A stretch of DNA of 64,000 nt from Inia geoffrensis (GCA_036417435.1 CM070904.1:63124408-63188407); one strand, 5' to 3'. Positions 49,331-62,160 are shown, counted from the stretch's first letter. Notes: generated from the letters alone by a model not told the origin. Numbers and translations: made by a program.

Positions 49331-49639
49331 TTTGTAATATCTTGTTGACTAAAAAGATGTGAAATCAAGTCTTACCTAACAGATCTTCCCGTACTTTTTT
49401 GCTTTTTTGTGCATGGTGGGGGGTAGGGAAGTAGGGGTAGAGCAAATACCCTTATTGTGCCCGGAATTTTCTTTCTCCCTTTCTCATTCCACAAGGAGAG
49501 TCTCGGTGCCTCTTAAATAAGCTCTCAGGCTTTGCTGTACACACTGCTCTCCTCCCTTTTGATTATACAATGTTTTGCGTTGTGTCGAAACGTGTGTGTT
49601 GATCTAGTCTCCTCCAGCATAATGTGAGCTTTTCAAAGG

Positions 49640-50110
49640 GAGAGACGGCGCGTATTGCCTGGCTTCCTCCCTAACTCCTTGGTTCTCTGGAGTCTTGCTA
49701 ACCTCTCCTTCCAGGCTGCCCAGGTGGGCGAGGAGGCGCAGCGGGAATTCTTCACTTCAACCTCTGACCCAGGTGCCAAGGGAAACTGAGACTCGGGAAT
49801 TGGGCCCCTAGAAGCGTCGGGAAGAAGGGAAGGGAGAGTAGCCAGGAGCGCTAGGTCCTTACAGGCCCGCCGCGGGAAGCGGTGAGGGCCCGAGCAGGCC
49901 CTTCCGGAGGCCCGGCCTGGAGGCCTTCTCTCGCCGTCCGGGGCCTGCCCGGGCCCGCGAGGCCTGGAGCCGGGCGCCTGGCCCCGTGGCCCCTGTGGGC
50001 GGCGGGCGACGCGGGCACCGACGGCTGGGGGCGCCAGGAACCCTCGGCCGCCCCGCCCCGCGCTTGCCGGCCCGGTCGGTCGCTCGACGCCTCGCTTCAG
50101 CCGGGCGTTT
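49640..50110. promoter_or_regulatory. second CpG-island-like block
   Basis: Dense CG dinucleotides at about 49860-50100, with AT-rich flanks. A 200-codon open frame on the - strand (49633-50235) covers it, but its low-complexity Arg/Gly/Pro/Ala content argues against a real protein. Possible promoter of a non-coding RNA or distal regulatory island. Confidence 0.6.
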
Positions 50111-50375
50111 CTTCCCCTCATTTGTTGCATTGTTTGCATTAATATGAATATCTTGTTCTGTTTGTTTTGTCTCCTGGGAGCCAATAAAGCTGTGAGTTTT
50201 TTCTTTACACCAAATGCAGCTCTACGGGCGATCAATCAATGGGTAGTCTTCGGATAATCTGTGAGAGTGAGAAATCTAATAAAGCTAGCGACTAAAAAAG
50301 GAAAACAAAATCTATTTTTCTCTTAGGTTCACTACGTCAGGATGAGTGTGTTCCACTTCTGCTGCTTGAGGTGGG

Positions 50376-50455
50376 TTTAACTCCATTGTGGGGGGGTGGG
50401 GGGGTGGGGGGGTGGGGGGGCGGGCGGGCGTTTGCTTTAAACAAATGGAGTTAAA
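50376..50455. repeat. 12-bp inverted repeat flanking a G-run cluster
   Basis: The left arm TTTAACTCCATT (50376-50387) and right arm AATGGAGTTAAA (50444-50455) are perfect reverse complements. The 56-base interval contains runs of seven or more G separated by single T, then GGGCGGGCG: a very strong G-quadruplex sequence. Confidence 0.85.
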
Positions 50456-50929
50456 TGTCAGGTGGGAGGGGAAGAGATTTGAGGGGAGACTGAGAAGAAG
50501 AGGAATGTTTGGGGGCTTCTTACATTTTCTGATGATTGGATTGTTCTGGCAAGAAGAGGGAAGAAGGGACTTTCTAACCTCCCAGGAAACGAGAGACATG
50601 CACTTTGCATCTGATAAGACGCACTTTGGCAAAGAGGTCTTTCCTCAGTTTTCCAAGCAGACAGGGAATGTAAATTAATAAAGAAGTTTAGTAATGATAA
50701 TAAATCCAGTTATTTTAGTGTCCTCTGCCCCCATCCCTGGTTTCCTCCTGCTAGACGCTAAACTCCCCAAACGCATTTTGGGAAGGCCCCTCAGCTACCC
50801 TGAGCAATGCAAGGAGGATGAGAAAGACTTGCCTGGGCTGCTGCAGCCCCCTCACAGCACAGTGCAACCCAAATCATTTATAAACAGATCAAAATAACCA
50901 TCTGAATTATCTAACATTAACAGCAGAAC

Positions 50930-51530
50930 TGAAGAGCCCAAGATTATGTGATGAATTGTTAAATTGCAGTAGCATTGTTTTGGATTGCTAATTAAAAAAA
51001 AATAAGCAAACCCCATGACTCTAGATATGACAACTGAAAATACCCACAAATTATTTAATAAATGAAGCGTCTAACAACTTTAACACTTCCTGGTCGCCTT
51101 GTTAATAAATGTAATCTGAGGTAGATTTTTTAAATCTTCCATCTAAACAGTGAATTCATTACGCGCCATTCAGATATCTGGATGCCTATGGACTTCTTGG
51201 AATTAGGTGTTAAATAGACAAAAGTGAACCAAACTGCCTTTAAAAGCACAGCATGACCATGTAATTCTTTTTCCAGTTTGTGGTAAAAAATGATGAAACT
51301 TCTTTCCAAGTAGCTATCACCCAGATTTAGTGTGAAAAGTAGTGTAATTGTAATTCACGCCATCAGGGTCTATCGCTGATAGACGATCAGCTGTTCTGTA
51401 GTGGGGAGAGGCTTTCTTTTCAAATAGGAAAGCTGCCAAGTGCTCTGCGATACCTCCAGCAAGCTTATCGGATTGAGTTCAGAGCCAAAACAGCAGCTGC
51501 ACACATATGCAAATTGGCAATTAATAGTAT
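50930..51530. promoter_or_regulatory. candidate conserved non-coding element
   Basis: Non-repetitive, AT-rich sequence with a perfect octamer ATGCAAAT (51507-51514), CAGCTG E-boxes, TAATTA-type words and a GATA hairpin (51368-51384). The content suggests an enhancer. Conservation itself cannot be seen from one genome. Confidence 0.35.
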
Positions 51531-51540
51531 AACATTCTGC

Positions 51541-54500
51541 AAAAAAAAAAAAAAAAAAATGTCTAAAAAATTTTTTTTAAGAAAATGGAAAGAAGCTACC
51601 TGAACATTAACCTTAACTGTAACTGGGACTTCTAGGATGAATGACTAAGGAGTAATTACCCTCTGGAGAGGACTTGCTCTGTATTACTTTTTCTCCTACA
51701 GATCAAGTCTTTGTTGTCTTGCTGAGTTTTGTCTGTTTTATGGAACATAACAATAGACTATAAAGGAAGAAGTTTAAAAATAACTAAAACCCCTTATATT
51801 GTGATTCCAGAAAAGGGTGGAAATGAAGCCCTTTCCACTGATCATTCTTTCTCTGCACAGAGAACACAAAGCAAGAGCTTTAGCATCCTCGTGGAAAAGA
51901 CATTTTGTTCTGGATGTCATCATCTCTTTCCACTACAGCTTGCAGCAGGAGCAGGCTTCACGTCCTGGGAGTGCTGCCTGTCTGTGTCTTGATTTCTGTC
52001 TGTCTCTTCCTCCCATTGACAGGAATGCCGTTTGTGGGCTTCATGCAGCAGTTTGCAGAAATCCAGCAAGATTTATGGTTTATGTTGCCCAGCGTGTATA
52101 AACACAACACTCTCAAATGTTTAAAGAAAAAAAATCGTATGAATCTGTTAAATTTCTTAACATTCTGGTCCCCCCACTGCACCCCAATTCTCACACACAA
52201 GTACTCTGTTTCCCCTGATACAGTCATACAATAGCTGTGGCTGGGAATAGGTTGACAACCTAAACCCCAAGAAGGGCCTGACGTTTTCACAGCAGGCTTT
52301 TCCCAGTGCTTTGAGCCTTTCTCTCTAGCACGGGGGTGGGGTGATTAGCAAATGTTTCAGATAATCTGTGAATTCTTAATAGTCATATTTCCATGGTTGA
52401 AGATCTGCCTCTTTCTGGGATGTGGCAGGTTTCAGAAATGTTGGTGTTGGGGGTTTTACAGATATTTCCAAGTTCTGGGAGTTTGAAATTTGGGTCACGA
52501 TCCTGATTCCCTTCAGTGTGTAAGGGTGAAGTAGGTTTTATTTTGCTTTATTTTCAAGATGTCTCAGAGGGAGATACAGTCCTAGCTGTAACATGTACCA
52601 TAAATGCAGAATTGCGACCATTATTTCTGCCTTTTTCTCCTATCACCTATGCTTCTGGCATTAGTACTTTCCGTTTTACTGCAAATCAAGTGTGCCTTTA
52701 ACTTAAAAACATTCTTTTTCTTACACCCTGGAAACACTTCTTTTATAATCTGAGGCAAGTTTTGGATTATTAACTCTTGGAAGTTTGAATATCAAATTTT
52801 TAATAGGAACTTCACTCATGTGGAATTTAAATATGTTTGTTTATACTACTTGGAAAAAATTTTTGGATAACAGTCAATTAAACAACCAATCCCATTTCGG
52901 GTACAGAAAATTTTTAGCCCTTAATAAGAAGCACACAACTCCTTTCCCCTGGGTCGGTAGATTGCACTTTTCTAAATGTTTATGATGAACAGAACTTTTT
53001 TGGTCTGAGTCCAATAAAAGTATCCTGTGTTCTGAAGATTATAAGGTATAGGAGAAAGATTATCAAGTCTAAATTCTATTCATAAGTATTATTTTTCTTG
53101 ACTTGTGATCCAATTAGAATGCATTCTTAGACTCTTCTGTTTTCTTATGACTAAATGAAAACTAGTTTAAAATGATATATAGTCAATTGACAAGTTGCTT
53201 TTGAATAAAACAGAACAATGGGAATGCCAACTTTCTTTCCTTCTCCATAACTTCATTAACATGGTTGTATAGACATTTGCATGTAAAATGTAGTTAACGA
53301 AAATTACACAGAAGTAAATTTAGTCCTTTAGTGCGTACCTCTATGGTAAAATCAGACCATTTGGCATAGTTTGAAGTCTTCCAAGAAGCCTGGTTTCCAC
53401 CTGGAAAATAAATTACTAAATTTGAATGTGTTACTTATACTATGATGGGTTGTCTATCTGTTACATTTTATTTTAGTACATATACTAGAAACTGTACTTA
53501 GAGTTTTCTAAAATTGTCATCTGTTAAGGTAGAGAATTATAATAATTATATAATTATACCCAGAAAAGGTGTTCTGACTTTAGATTATTTTGATACTGTT
53601 ACAAATATGATGCATTTTAAAAAATTCAGGATGTTTGTCACAAATTCATGTTTCATTGTCAAATTTTGAGATTAATTTAGATTAGCTGTAACTGCTTTAA
53701 CCAAAGTTTATTTTCTTTGCATTTATTGATATACAGATCAAGCTTATATATGGGCTTCAGTGTAACACATATACGCTATTGCAATATCTAGCTGTACTTA
53801 CTTTGCTCCATCTGTAAACGAAACTTCATCTCAAAATTTTCTGAGTTTGATAAATATGAAATACTTATTAAGTCACCGTATTCTCCATTCAATATATCCT
53901 ACTATTTTAAATCATAAACAATTTGCATTATAAGAGCTATATTTATTAATCAAAATTCTATGTTGACAGAGCATCATGAGATGATTGGTGAGATGTCATG
54001 TACAGTGAAGACAGCACTCAATTAATTTCTCCAGATAGAAATCCTGTTTTCTAATGCTTCAGGTGTGCACAGTGGGAGGAGATGGAGATGTGGGACCACA
54101 GCTCAGTAAAAACTCTTTACAACAGCCAGTGAGAAAGTCTTATTAAAATGTGTCTGTAGGTTTTTCTTCATCTTAAAGGAAAGTGCGTTAATCTCTGAAA
54201 GAAAGCAATATTTCTTTCTGAAGTGTATATTTTCTCAGTTGAGTTAAATAGCCAGAATGGGCGTGGTAGTGGAATTCTATATTCTCAAGCCCAGAAACTT
54301 TATAATTCACTACAATAGACCCATATATGTCTAATCCCTATACCACCTTGATAATAATTATAAGTTTTATGTTTGACTTTTTTTTTTTAACTCTAAAGCA
54401 CTTTGTGAATCCAGGTGTATATATAATAAGACACCACCTTCTGTGGGAGTGAAAGGAAGAAAAACTTGATTCATATTTAAAGGTGCTATATTTGAACACT

Positions 54501-56860
54501 ATGATGCTAAAATATTTTATCTTAGCACAGGGTATTTGTTTTGAAGAATCTATCTGGAGGACTCTATATAATAAGCTGAATGAGGAGCCTTTACTCAACG
54601 TGCTAAAAGAATAATATTTTTAGAAAATTATGCCTCTAGGTAATCTACTTGGCCATTGGATTAATAGTCTAGGAAATTATGGTGATAGAGTAATAATAAT
54701 TTCTTGGTTCTCTGTGCTAGGTACTTCACATACATTTCCTCATTCAATCGTAATAACCACCTTATGAGACAAGCATTATTTTACTGATGAGGAAAATGAA
54801 GCTAAGTTTACATCAAATAGCTAGTAGTGGATGAGCCCCTATGGCCGTGGAACCCTCAAGTCTGCACTCTCATCACGTAAGGCACTTCCATTCTGATGTC
54901 TGAAGGATAGAGGCATGGAGGGCAGAAAACTATCTCTCCCCTCTTAAAATTCCATTTTTCCTTTACTAAATCAAAGAGAGTCAATGAAGTAGTTCAAGAA
55001 TTTAGCAGTGTAGTCAAGGTCCATCTGATTGGGAAGTCTTTATATGACTAGGAACAGGATTGCTTTGGCACATGCATAAAGACTCAGGCGATCTACACAT
55101 CCATCCACAAATTTAGCAATTCGAAGCAGTTAGCTACACGGACAGTTTTGTATGCATTGCTAAATGCAGACACAAAAACTGCATTTGCAAAAAGAGGAAA
55201 CCCAGTTAAACTAGGTTGCAAATTTGGCCCTAATTTAGCGTAGCATTTGTGATACATATAGGTTAGAGTGACATTTATATAATGGTGTGAAATACGAGAA
55301 AGTTCCAATGCTAGACACAAAGACTTTTTAAAATTGCTTTTGCCTACTTTGGTTAGTTTAAGAAACAGGAGGAAGAATTTGGTTTTTCAAGTGATGGGAA
55401 GGCTTTAAGGATGTTGGAACACTGTTCGGTCCCCTGGGGTTCTGCCTGCTGTACAATTTTAAATGTCTTTTAGCTAAAAAATTGGCCAACAAGGGAAACA
55501 TAGAGATGAAATCTCTTCTCCCTTCTCTGGGAAGTGAGAAGCTATAGGTGGCTAACATAATCCAATTGTGATAGTCAAATAAATGGTCAGCTTTGGCGAT
55601 CATATGCCACAATCATTCATCCTAGTTAATATTTCTATTTAACTAGAGTAACTACCTATATATTAGAATTTACTTTGGAGGTTTTGTCCTTATGCTCGGT
55701 TGTAGACATAGGCTTCAGCTTAAGAAATATAGCCAGAGATGAGACTGGATATATATTCACAATGTTTTACATAAATGCTGCAGTCATGGTACCTGAAACT
55801 ATTTCCATTTTTCCAGAGAAGACCACTGGAGGGCAGTGTTTTCTCCTTTGGGACCAACACCAGTTTTCAGATGGAGAATGCATTGATGTGTTAAAAAAGG
55901 CGTCTGGGTTATGGAATAGGAGTTGCACTTCTCATTCAGACAGTGCTTGGAATTTACCCCCTCCTATTTACCTGTCATTCAGGTTGTTGCTTATCGTACT
56001 GCCAGCCAAATTAGTCATATCTAAAAATCAGATCCTAAAAGAAGATCATGCACAGTATTTGCTATTTGGGAGTCTATATTAATTTGTCATTTGAGGATTG
56101 TGCAAAATTTGTTTTATTAACATAAATAGAAAATGAAAGGGTATATGAGCAAGAATGGATCGTTTTAACTATGAAGTTTTAACTATCAAGTGCTTTGCCC
56201 TTCATAATTTCAATATTTCATTAAGTTTACATTAATTTTATTTTCAGTATAATATATGTACATATGCTTGTCACAAAATCAGTTGTCAGCAGTTTCTAGA
56301 AAGAACAAATGAAGACTTTTCCTAGAAGTTATTTGCCATATTTTATGGTGTGACTTGTTCTCCAGCGATAGTATATGGAAAAATATTTAGAAATTTTTTA
56401 TTTAAAAAATGATCAGCTACTGTCAAATTATACTTATTTGTGTTCCCAGTAGTTAAAAAATGAAGCTGAATTACATAATATAATTTGAGGGAGAGCCATT
56501 TAATCTTTATTTAAAGGCATATAATGCTAATTGAATTCTTTTAATTATACTAATTTGAAAATATATTTTACCTCTGAAAAAAAGATTCCTATTTTTTACA
56601 AAATCAGCATATAATTTTATTATAATGATTTATTTGATTTTTTTTTTCAATGAAATGTCTAGAAGCTGGCGTCGGATCATGCCTAAACAACACAGAGCAA
56701 CCCAAAACCACCAGTCTCTTGAGGAAAAACATAAATTTCAATGTCTACATCTTCAATAATTGTTTAACGTATCTTATTTGTGTAACATTACTTCTGATTA
56801 TAAAACTAGTAAGGGTTTATTTTGGCAATTATGGAAAATTAATATAATGAAATAAAATCA
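51541..56860. other. intergenic unique sequence
   Basis: AT-rich and mostly non-repetitive, with a MIR remnant at about 54720-54880 and a CTCF-like word at 55823-55838. An isolated 135-codon open frame at 55675-56082 matches nothing I recognise. Confidence 0.55.
54720..54880 (-). mobile_element. MIR-type remnant
   Basis: 'cattcaatcgtaataacc', 'ttttactgatgaggaaaa' and 'caaatagctagtagtgg' match reversed MIR/MIR3. Confidence 0.75.
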
Positions 56861-58048
56861 CCCATAACTTAGCTAGTTGGAGCGAGAACCACTGTTAACT
56901 TTTTAGAGTCTACCCTTACAGCATATTTTCCTATGCACTAACATATGTTTAAAATAACTAGGATACATGAGCTTCACTTTTCACTTAAAATATATCATAA
57001 ATATTTTCCCACATCATTAAATATTTGTCAACAGAGTTATTTTGAATGCCTAACTAGTGCACCATAATTTATCTAAGTTCTCAGACACTGTACTTGGTGG
57101 TTTCTAATTTTCCTGCATTATAAACTATGCTATGATGAACATCTCTGTAGACAATATTTGTGTACATCTATAATTATTTCCTACAGATAAATTTCCTAAA
57201 GAAGAATTTCAGGGTCAAAAAGTTTGTTGTTGTTGTTGTTGTTTTTACAAGTTTTGATACTTAAGTTCAAAGTGTCCTTCAAAATGGAAATGTATGAGAG
57301 TGTCTACTTATCCATACCTTCACCAGCACTAAATGTTACCAGGTTTTTAGCCTTCTTTAATTCGATGTTTGAAAAACATTTTGTTCTTTTAGATTTTGTT
57401 ACTTTTGTTACTTGAAAAATTTAATATATTTCATATGTTTATTTGCCATTTATATAGTTTCATTACGGCTTGCTTTTTCCTAAACCTCACCCATTTTTTT
57501 TTTCTCTTGGGATGTTTATATTTTTAAATTAATTTATGATAGTTCTTCATATAATAAGGATACACTGACCCTGTTCCATACATTTTACAAGTAGTTTTCT
57601 AAGCTACTATCATATTTTGTTACTGACTCTATTTTAAAATTCTCATTCAAACGTTTTTATTAAAATTTCTATCCTTGCTTATTACCTTTAAATAATATTC
57701 CTCACAAAGATTATTCACTTATATTTTTCTCTGATACATTTGATTACTTTGTTTTATATCTGTTTTGTTTTTTGCTTTCATTTCATGCATTTAATGCTTT
57801 AATCAATCTGCAATTTATTTTAGTTTATCATGTGAAGTTAGGATTTGATCATTTTTTCCAGTTGTTAAGCAATTATCTCTGGATATCTATTGAATAATAC
57901 TTCTTTCCTACTGATTTAAAAAGACTTTTTGAATCAAGATGAAAACTTTTATGTTCCAGGGTCCAATCCTTAGATTAATTTCTGCTCCACTGATTATCTT
58001 CCACTTTTATCACAATATTTTATTTTATTTATTTTTTAAATTTACCAT

Positions 58049-58054
<6 letters not shown>

Positions 58055-58093
<39 letters not shown>
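58055..58093. repeat. (TG)n microsatellite
   Basis: About 19 TG units, uninterrupted. Confidence 0.95.
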
Positions 58094-58095
<2 letters not shown>

Positions 58096-58170
58096 TGTTT
58101 GATTATTTTATCTGAGGGACCACATTGTGCTGTGGATGTATTTAATAGTATGTTTCTTTCTTTCTTTATG

Positions 58171-58285
58171 TTTTTTAGCCACGCCGCGCAGCTTGTGGGA
58201 TCTTAGTTCCCCGACCAGGGATGGAACCCACGCCTTTGACAGTGAAAGCGCAGATCCTTAACCACTGGACCACCAGGGAATTCCC
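58171..58285 (-). mobile_element. short CHR-type SINE
   Basis: Reversed head-only form (GGCCACGC-type end to ACCACCAGGGAATTCCC). First CHR element after a gap of almost 23 kb. Confidence 0.88.
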
Positions 58286-58439
58286 ATAATATTTTATACG
58301 TTTTTACATCTGGAATTGTAGGTCCCTCTTAAGTAGTTTTTTTTTTTTCCTGAAAGTTTTCTTTGTCATCCTTGCCTATTTATTCTTTATATCCTTCATA
58401 ATTACTTTATTAAGTTAAAAAATTCACTTGAGAACATAT

Positions 58440-58740
58440 GTTTTGCTATGGAAAAATGCCCAGGATATATTAAGTGAAAAGCAAGTTGTAGAACAGTGTA
58501 TATAGTATTATCCCTCCTAGAATTAAAAAAAAAGTAAGAAAGAGCATAGAAGTGTGTCTGCATGCTCATGTGTATGTGAGTACATGCCTTATAGATATGT
58601 ACAAAATTTCTGGAAGAATAGACAAAAAAATTGTTAGCAGTGATTACCTTTGACGAATGGTAATGGACATTGTGGGAAAGCGGAACTTTTGTTTTTTACT
58701 ATAAAGTAGTCTTTTTTAAGCAGTTTGTATTCAAAAATTT
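58440..58740 (+). mobile_element. old L1 (L1M-like) 3' end
   Basis: 'aagtgaaaagcaagttgtag', 'gttagcagtgattacctttg' and 'tttttactataaagtag' match the L1M 3' end. Confidence 0.7.
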
Positions 58741-59668
58741 ACCTGAAATTCTAAACAGAATTATAATACATTAAATTTATAAATGAGGTGGGACATCCTT
58801 ATAATATCGTCATTTTCCCATATAAGAACACTTTTCAAAAAATTTTATGTTCCTCAGTAAAAGTTTTGTAATTTTCGTCAGATGGGTACTACACAAGCCC
58901 TGTAGTTTATTAGTTTAGCCCTGTAGTTTATTAGTTATATATCTATAACTATATGTAAATTATGTATCTATAACTATTGATTGATATATAGAAATATAAA
59001 GATATGTTTTCATAAATAATATTGCATAATTGCCATTATTTGTAAAGTTAATTTGTCTCATGGAAGACTACTTTCTAATTGTTTTTTCTTTAAATGAAAG
59101 AAATGGTTGATTTTTAGTTTTCTTGACTTTAAAAATAATCCTAAAGTAATTGGTCAGTTCAAGTTCAGACTAAAATTATTGGTTTAGGTAGAAATATTCT
59201 AATTTTACTTAATATAATTGTTTTCATTTATATGATTTTTTGAGTCATAGAAACATGGCTTGAGAAAATACCAATTATGAAGAATCCCTTGAAATATAAA
59301 TGACTGCAGAATATAATACGTGTCATTTTCTGAAAAGAAATGCAAAGAAGTAATGAACAAAAATGATTATTAGAGTAGAGATAGGATTTCTATGAATAAT
59401 TTATGAGAAACTAGACAAGGAAGAAACTATAGATATGACCTATTTTGAGTCCTGTAGACTTTTTGCCATATTTGTAGTAGAAGATACTGCTACTTTTCAT
59501 ATTTTTTCTTTTCAAAAGTACAATATTTTATTCGTTATTCCTAACTATAAATATTTAATATTCTCATTGTAAAAAGCATTCAAATGTCATAGAAAAAATA
59601 CTTTCTTTTTTTGAAGATCAACCATAACCCTATCATCCAGAAAAAAACTACTGTCAATATTTTCCCTA

Positions 59669-59960
59669 GGGACTTCCCTGGTGGCGCAGTGGTTAAGAAT
59701 CCACCTGCCAACGCAGGGGACGTGGGTTCGAGCCCTGGTCTGGGAAGATCCCACGTGCCTCGGAGCAACTGGGCCTGTGCGCCACAACTACTGAAGCTGT
59801 GCTCTAGAGCCTGTGCTCCACAACAAGAGAAGCCACTGCAATAAGAAGCCTGCGCACCCCAACGAAGTGTAGCCCCCACTCGCCGCAACTACAGAAAGCC
59901 TGCACGCAGCAACAAAGACCTAATGCAGCCAAAAATAAATTAATTAATTTAAAAATATAT
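59669..59960 (+). mobile_element. long-form CHR SINE
   Basis: Complete + strand long form with an AAATAAATTAATTAA tail. 12-bp duplication ATATTTTCCCTA/ATATTTTGCCTA, one mismatch, at 59657-59668 and 59961-59972. Confidence 0.92.
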
Positions 59961-60602
59961 ATATTTTGCCTACTCTTCAAGAATTAATTCTATTCATATA
60001 TATTTCATATATTTATAAATGAGACCACTGTATTATAGCCTCTTTTTTTCTTTTAATGTGTAATCACTGCTGCCTTTTAATGTCCATAAATGCAGATCTT
60101 CATAATTCTTAGTGATTACCATTGAAATGTATATTTTATTTCATGACGTTCCATAATTTATTTGATTAATCCTCTATTGAGCAACGTTTAGTTTTCAGTA
60201 TTTTACAATGAACATTCTAAAACATCTTTTTACATTTGACACATTATTTCCTTAAGAAACAGAAATGCTGGATCAACGAGTATGCATAATTTTAAGACTT
60301 TTGATTTCATACTGCCTCTGTTTCCTCCAGAAAGTCATAGTGATTTTATCTCAAGCCTTCCCAGTACTGAGTGTTAATATTATTTAAAATATCTTTTATA
60401 ATCTGATAGGTGGGGAATGGTATTTCATTGTTCTTTTAATTTCCAGAATTTGATTAGCAATGAGGTTTATCATTTTCTCATATATTTATGGTCTATTTTA
60501 TCATGTTTTCATATGTTTTATGGTCTATTATTATTTCTATATTTGTGAATTAACTATCCTATCTGATTCCTCTTTTTCTTCTGGAGTATAAATATCTCAC
60601 TG

Positions 60603-60839
60603 GTTTTTTTTTTTTTTTGGTTTTTTTTTTGTTGTTGTTGTTTGTTTGCGGTACGCGGGCCTCTCACTGTTGTGGCCTCTCCCATTACAGAGCAGAGGCT
60701 CCGGACGCTCAGGCTCAGCAGCCATGGCTCACGGGCCCAGCCGCTCCGTGGCATGTGGGATCTTCCTGGACCGGGGCATGAACCCGTGTCCCCTGCATTG
60801 GCAGGCGGACTCTCAGCCACTAAGCCACCAGGGAAGCCC
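60603..60839 (-). mobile_element. CHR-type SINE
   Basis: Reversed short form with a T/GTT-rich tail. Target duplication ATATCTCACTG at 60592-60602 and 60840-60850. Confidence 0.93.
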
Positions 60840-61205
60840 ATATCTCACTGTTTTGACTTGTAAGTAGTTCCTTAAAGATTGAAAATATTAATCTTTTGTT
60901 TGTGATATGTATTTCTTTCAGTATGTCTTTAGTCTTTTTATCTTGTTTGTGTCATTTTTGCCGAAGTTTTTTTAAGTAATCAACTTTACAAGGTATCACT
61001 GAATTCAATGTCTTTGGTATGAAAGACATTTCCTATGACAACATTAGTAAGAAAAAATTCTCCTGTGTTTTACTCTAACTGTATTTATGTTTTCATATTT
61101 TGCACTTGTATCTTTAACCTATCTAGACTTTCTTCTCCAAGATGTAAGTAGAGATCTAACCATATTTTTTCCCAAATGGTTAGTTAATATTTCCACACCA
61201 TTTTT

Positions 61206-61593
61206 TAAAATAATTTCTCTTACCTCTTATTTTTTAAAATTTATTTATTTATTCATTTATTTAATTTTTGGCTGCATTGGGTCTTCGCTGCTGCACACAG
61301 TCTTTTTCTCTAGTTGCAGTGAGCGGGGGCTACTCTTTGTTGTGGGGCGCAGGCTTCTCATTGTGGTGGCTTCTCTTGTTGCAGAGCACAGGCTCTAGGC
61401 GTGCGGGCTTCAGTAGTTGTGGTACACGGGCTTCAGTAGTTGTGGCTCGTGGGCTCTAGAGCGCAGGCTCAGTAATTGTGGCGCACGGGCTTAGTTGCTC
61501 CGCGGCATGTGGGATCTTCCCAGACCAGGGCTCGAACCTGTGTCCCCTGCATTGGCAGGCGGATTCTTAACCATTGTGCCACCAGGGAAGCCC
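61206..61593 (-). mobile_element. long-form CHR SINE
   Basis: Reversed, with three internal AGTAGTTGTGG-type units. Perfect target duplication TCCACACCATTTTT at 61192-61205 and 61594-61607. Confidence 0.94.
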
Positions 61594-61734
61594 TCCACAC
61601 CATTTTTGAGCAACCTACATTTTCTCCACTAAGTTCTTGGATATATTGTAATCTAGGTCCAGATTGTATCTTCTGTTTTATTCATCTGTATTAGCATGAT
61701 CTGTATTAGTGAGATTCTGAGAATATTGTTCAGG

Positions 61735-62160
61735 TTTTGCTGCAATAGTGCTGTGTAACAAACACTCCCCCAAATCTCTATGGCTTACAACAAACATTTA
61801 TTCCTCTCTCATGGGTATCTGGGCCAACTGTGACATTGCAGTGTTCTGCTGGACACAAATGGACTTTGCTTGGCTCCAGGTCAGGTTTATGACATTCACG
61901 TGCCACTTTTTTTGAGCTGAAGTAACAACAGCTCGCTAGAACGTTTTCTTCTCATGATTAAGTGGCAGGAGTTCAAGAAGGCTGGTGAAAACTTAGCCAC
62001 ACTTCTTAAGTCTCAACTCAGCACATTCTCTTTTCCATCCACACTCCATTGGTCTGAGAAAAATCACCTGACCAAGCTCTAAGTGAGTAGAAAAAGAGAG
62101 TATATTGCCTTCACAGCTCAAGGACTTGGGGGAAATTGATGACTTGTAAACAAATGTTAC
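61735..62160 (+). mobile_element. ancient interspersed repeat remnant
   Basis: 'gtgctgtgtaacaaacactc', 'tggcttacaacaaacattta' and 'ttctcatgattaagtggcag' are segments of an abundant old mammalian repeat. Family not named. Confidence 0.5.

Larger units (their letters stand above)
56870..58350 (-). mobile_element. old L1 (L1M-like), antisense, interrupted
   Basis: Text typical of reversed old L1 ('tgctatgatgaacatctctg', 'caatctgcaatttatttt'), continuing beyond the TG repeat and the SINE at 58171-58285. Confidence 0.55.
60010..61690 (-). mobile_element. old L1 (L1M-like), antisense, interrupted by two SINEs
   Basis: AT-rich text typical of reversed old L1 ('aacagaaatgctggatcaac', 'aacctatctagactttc'), split at 60603-60839 and 61206-61593. 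Confidence 0.55.

Noticed and set aside
49633..50235. 200-codon - strand open frame over the second CpG island
   Set aside because: Compositional; Arg/Pro/Gly-rich middle, no family resemblance, no splice or promoter context.
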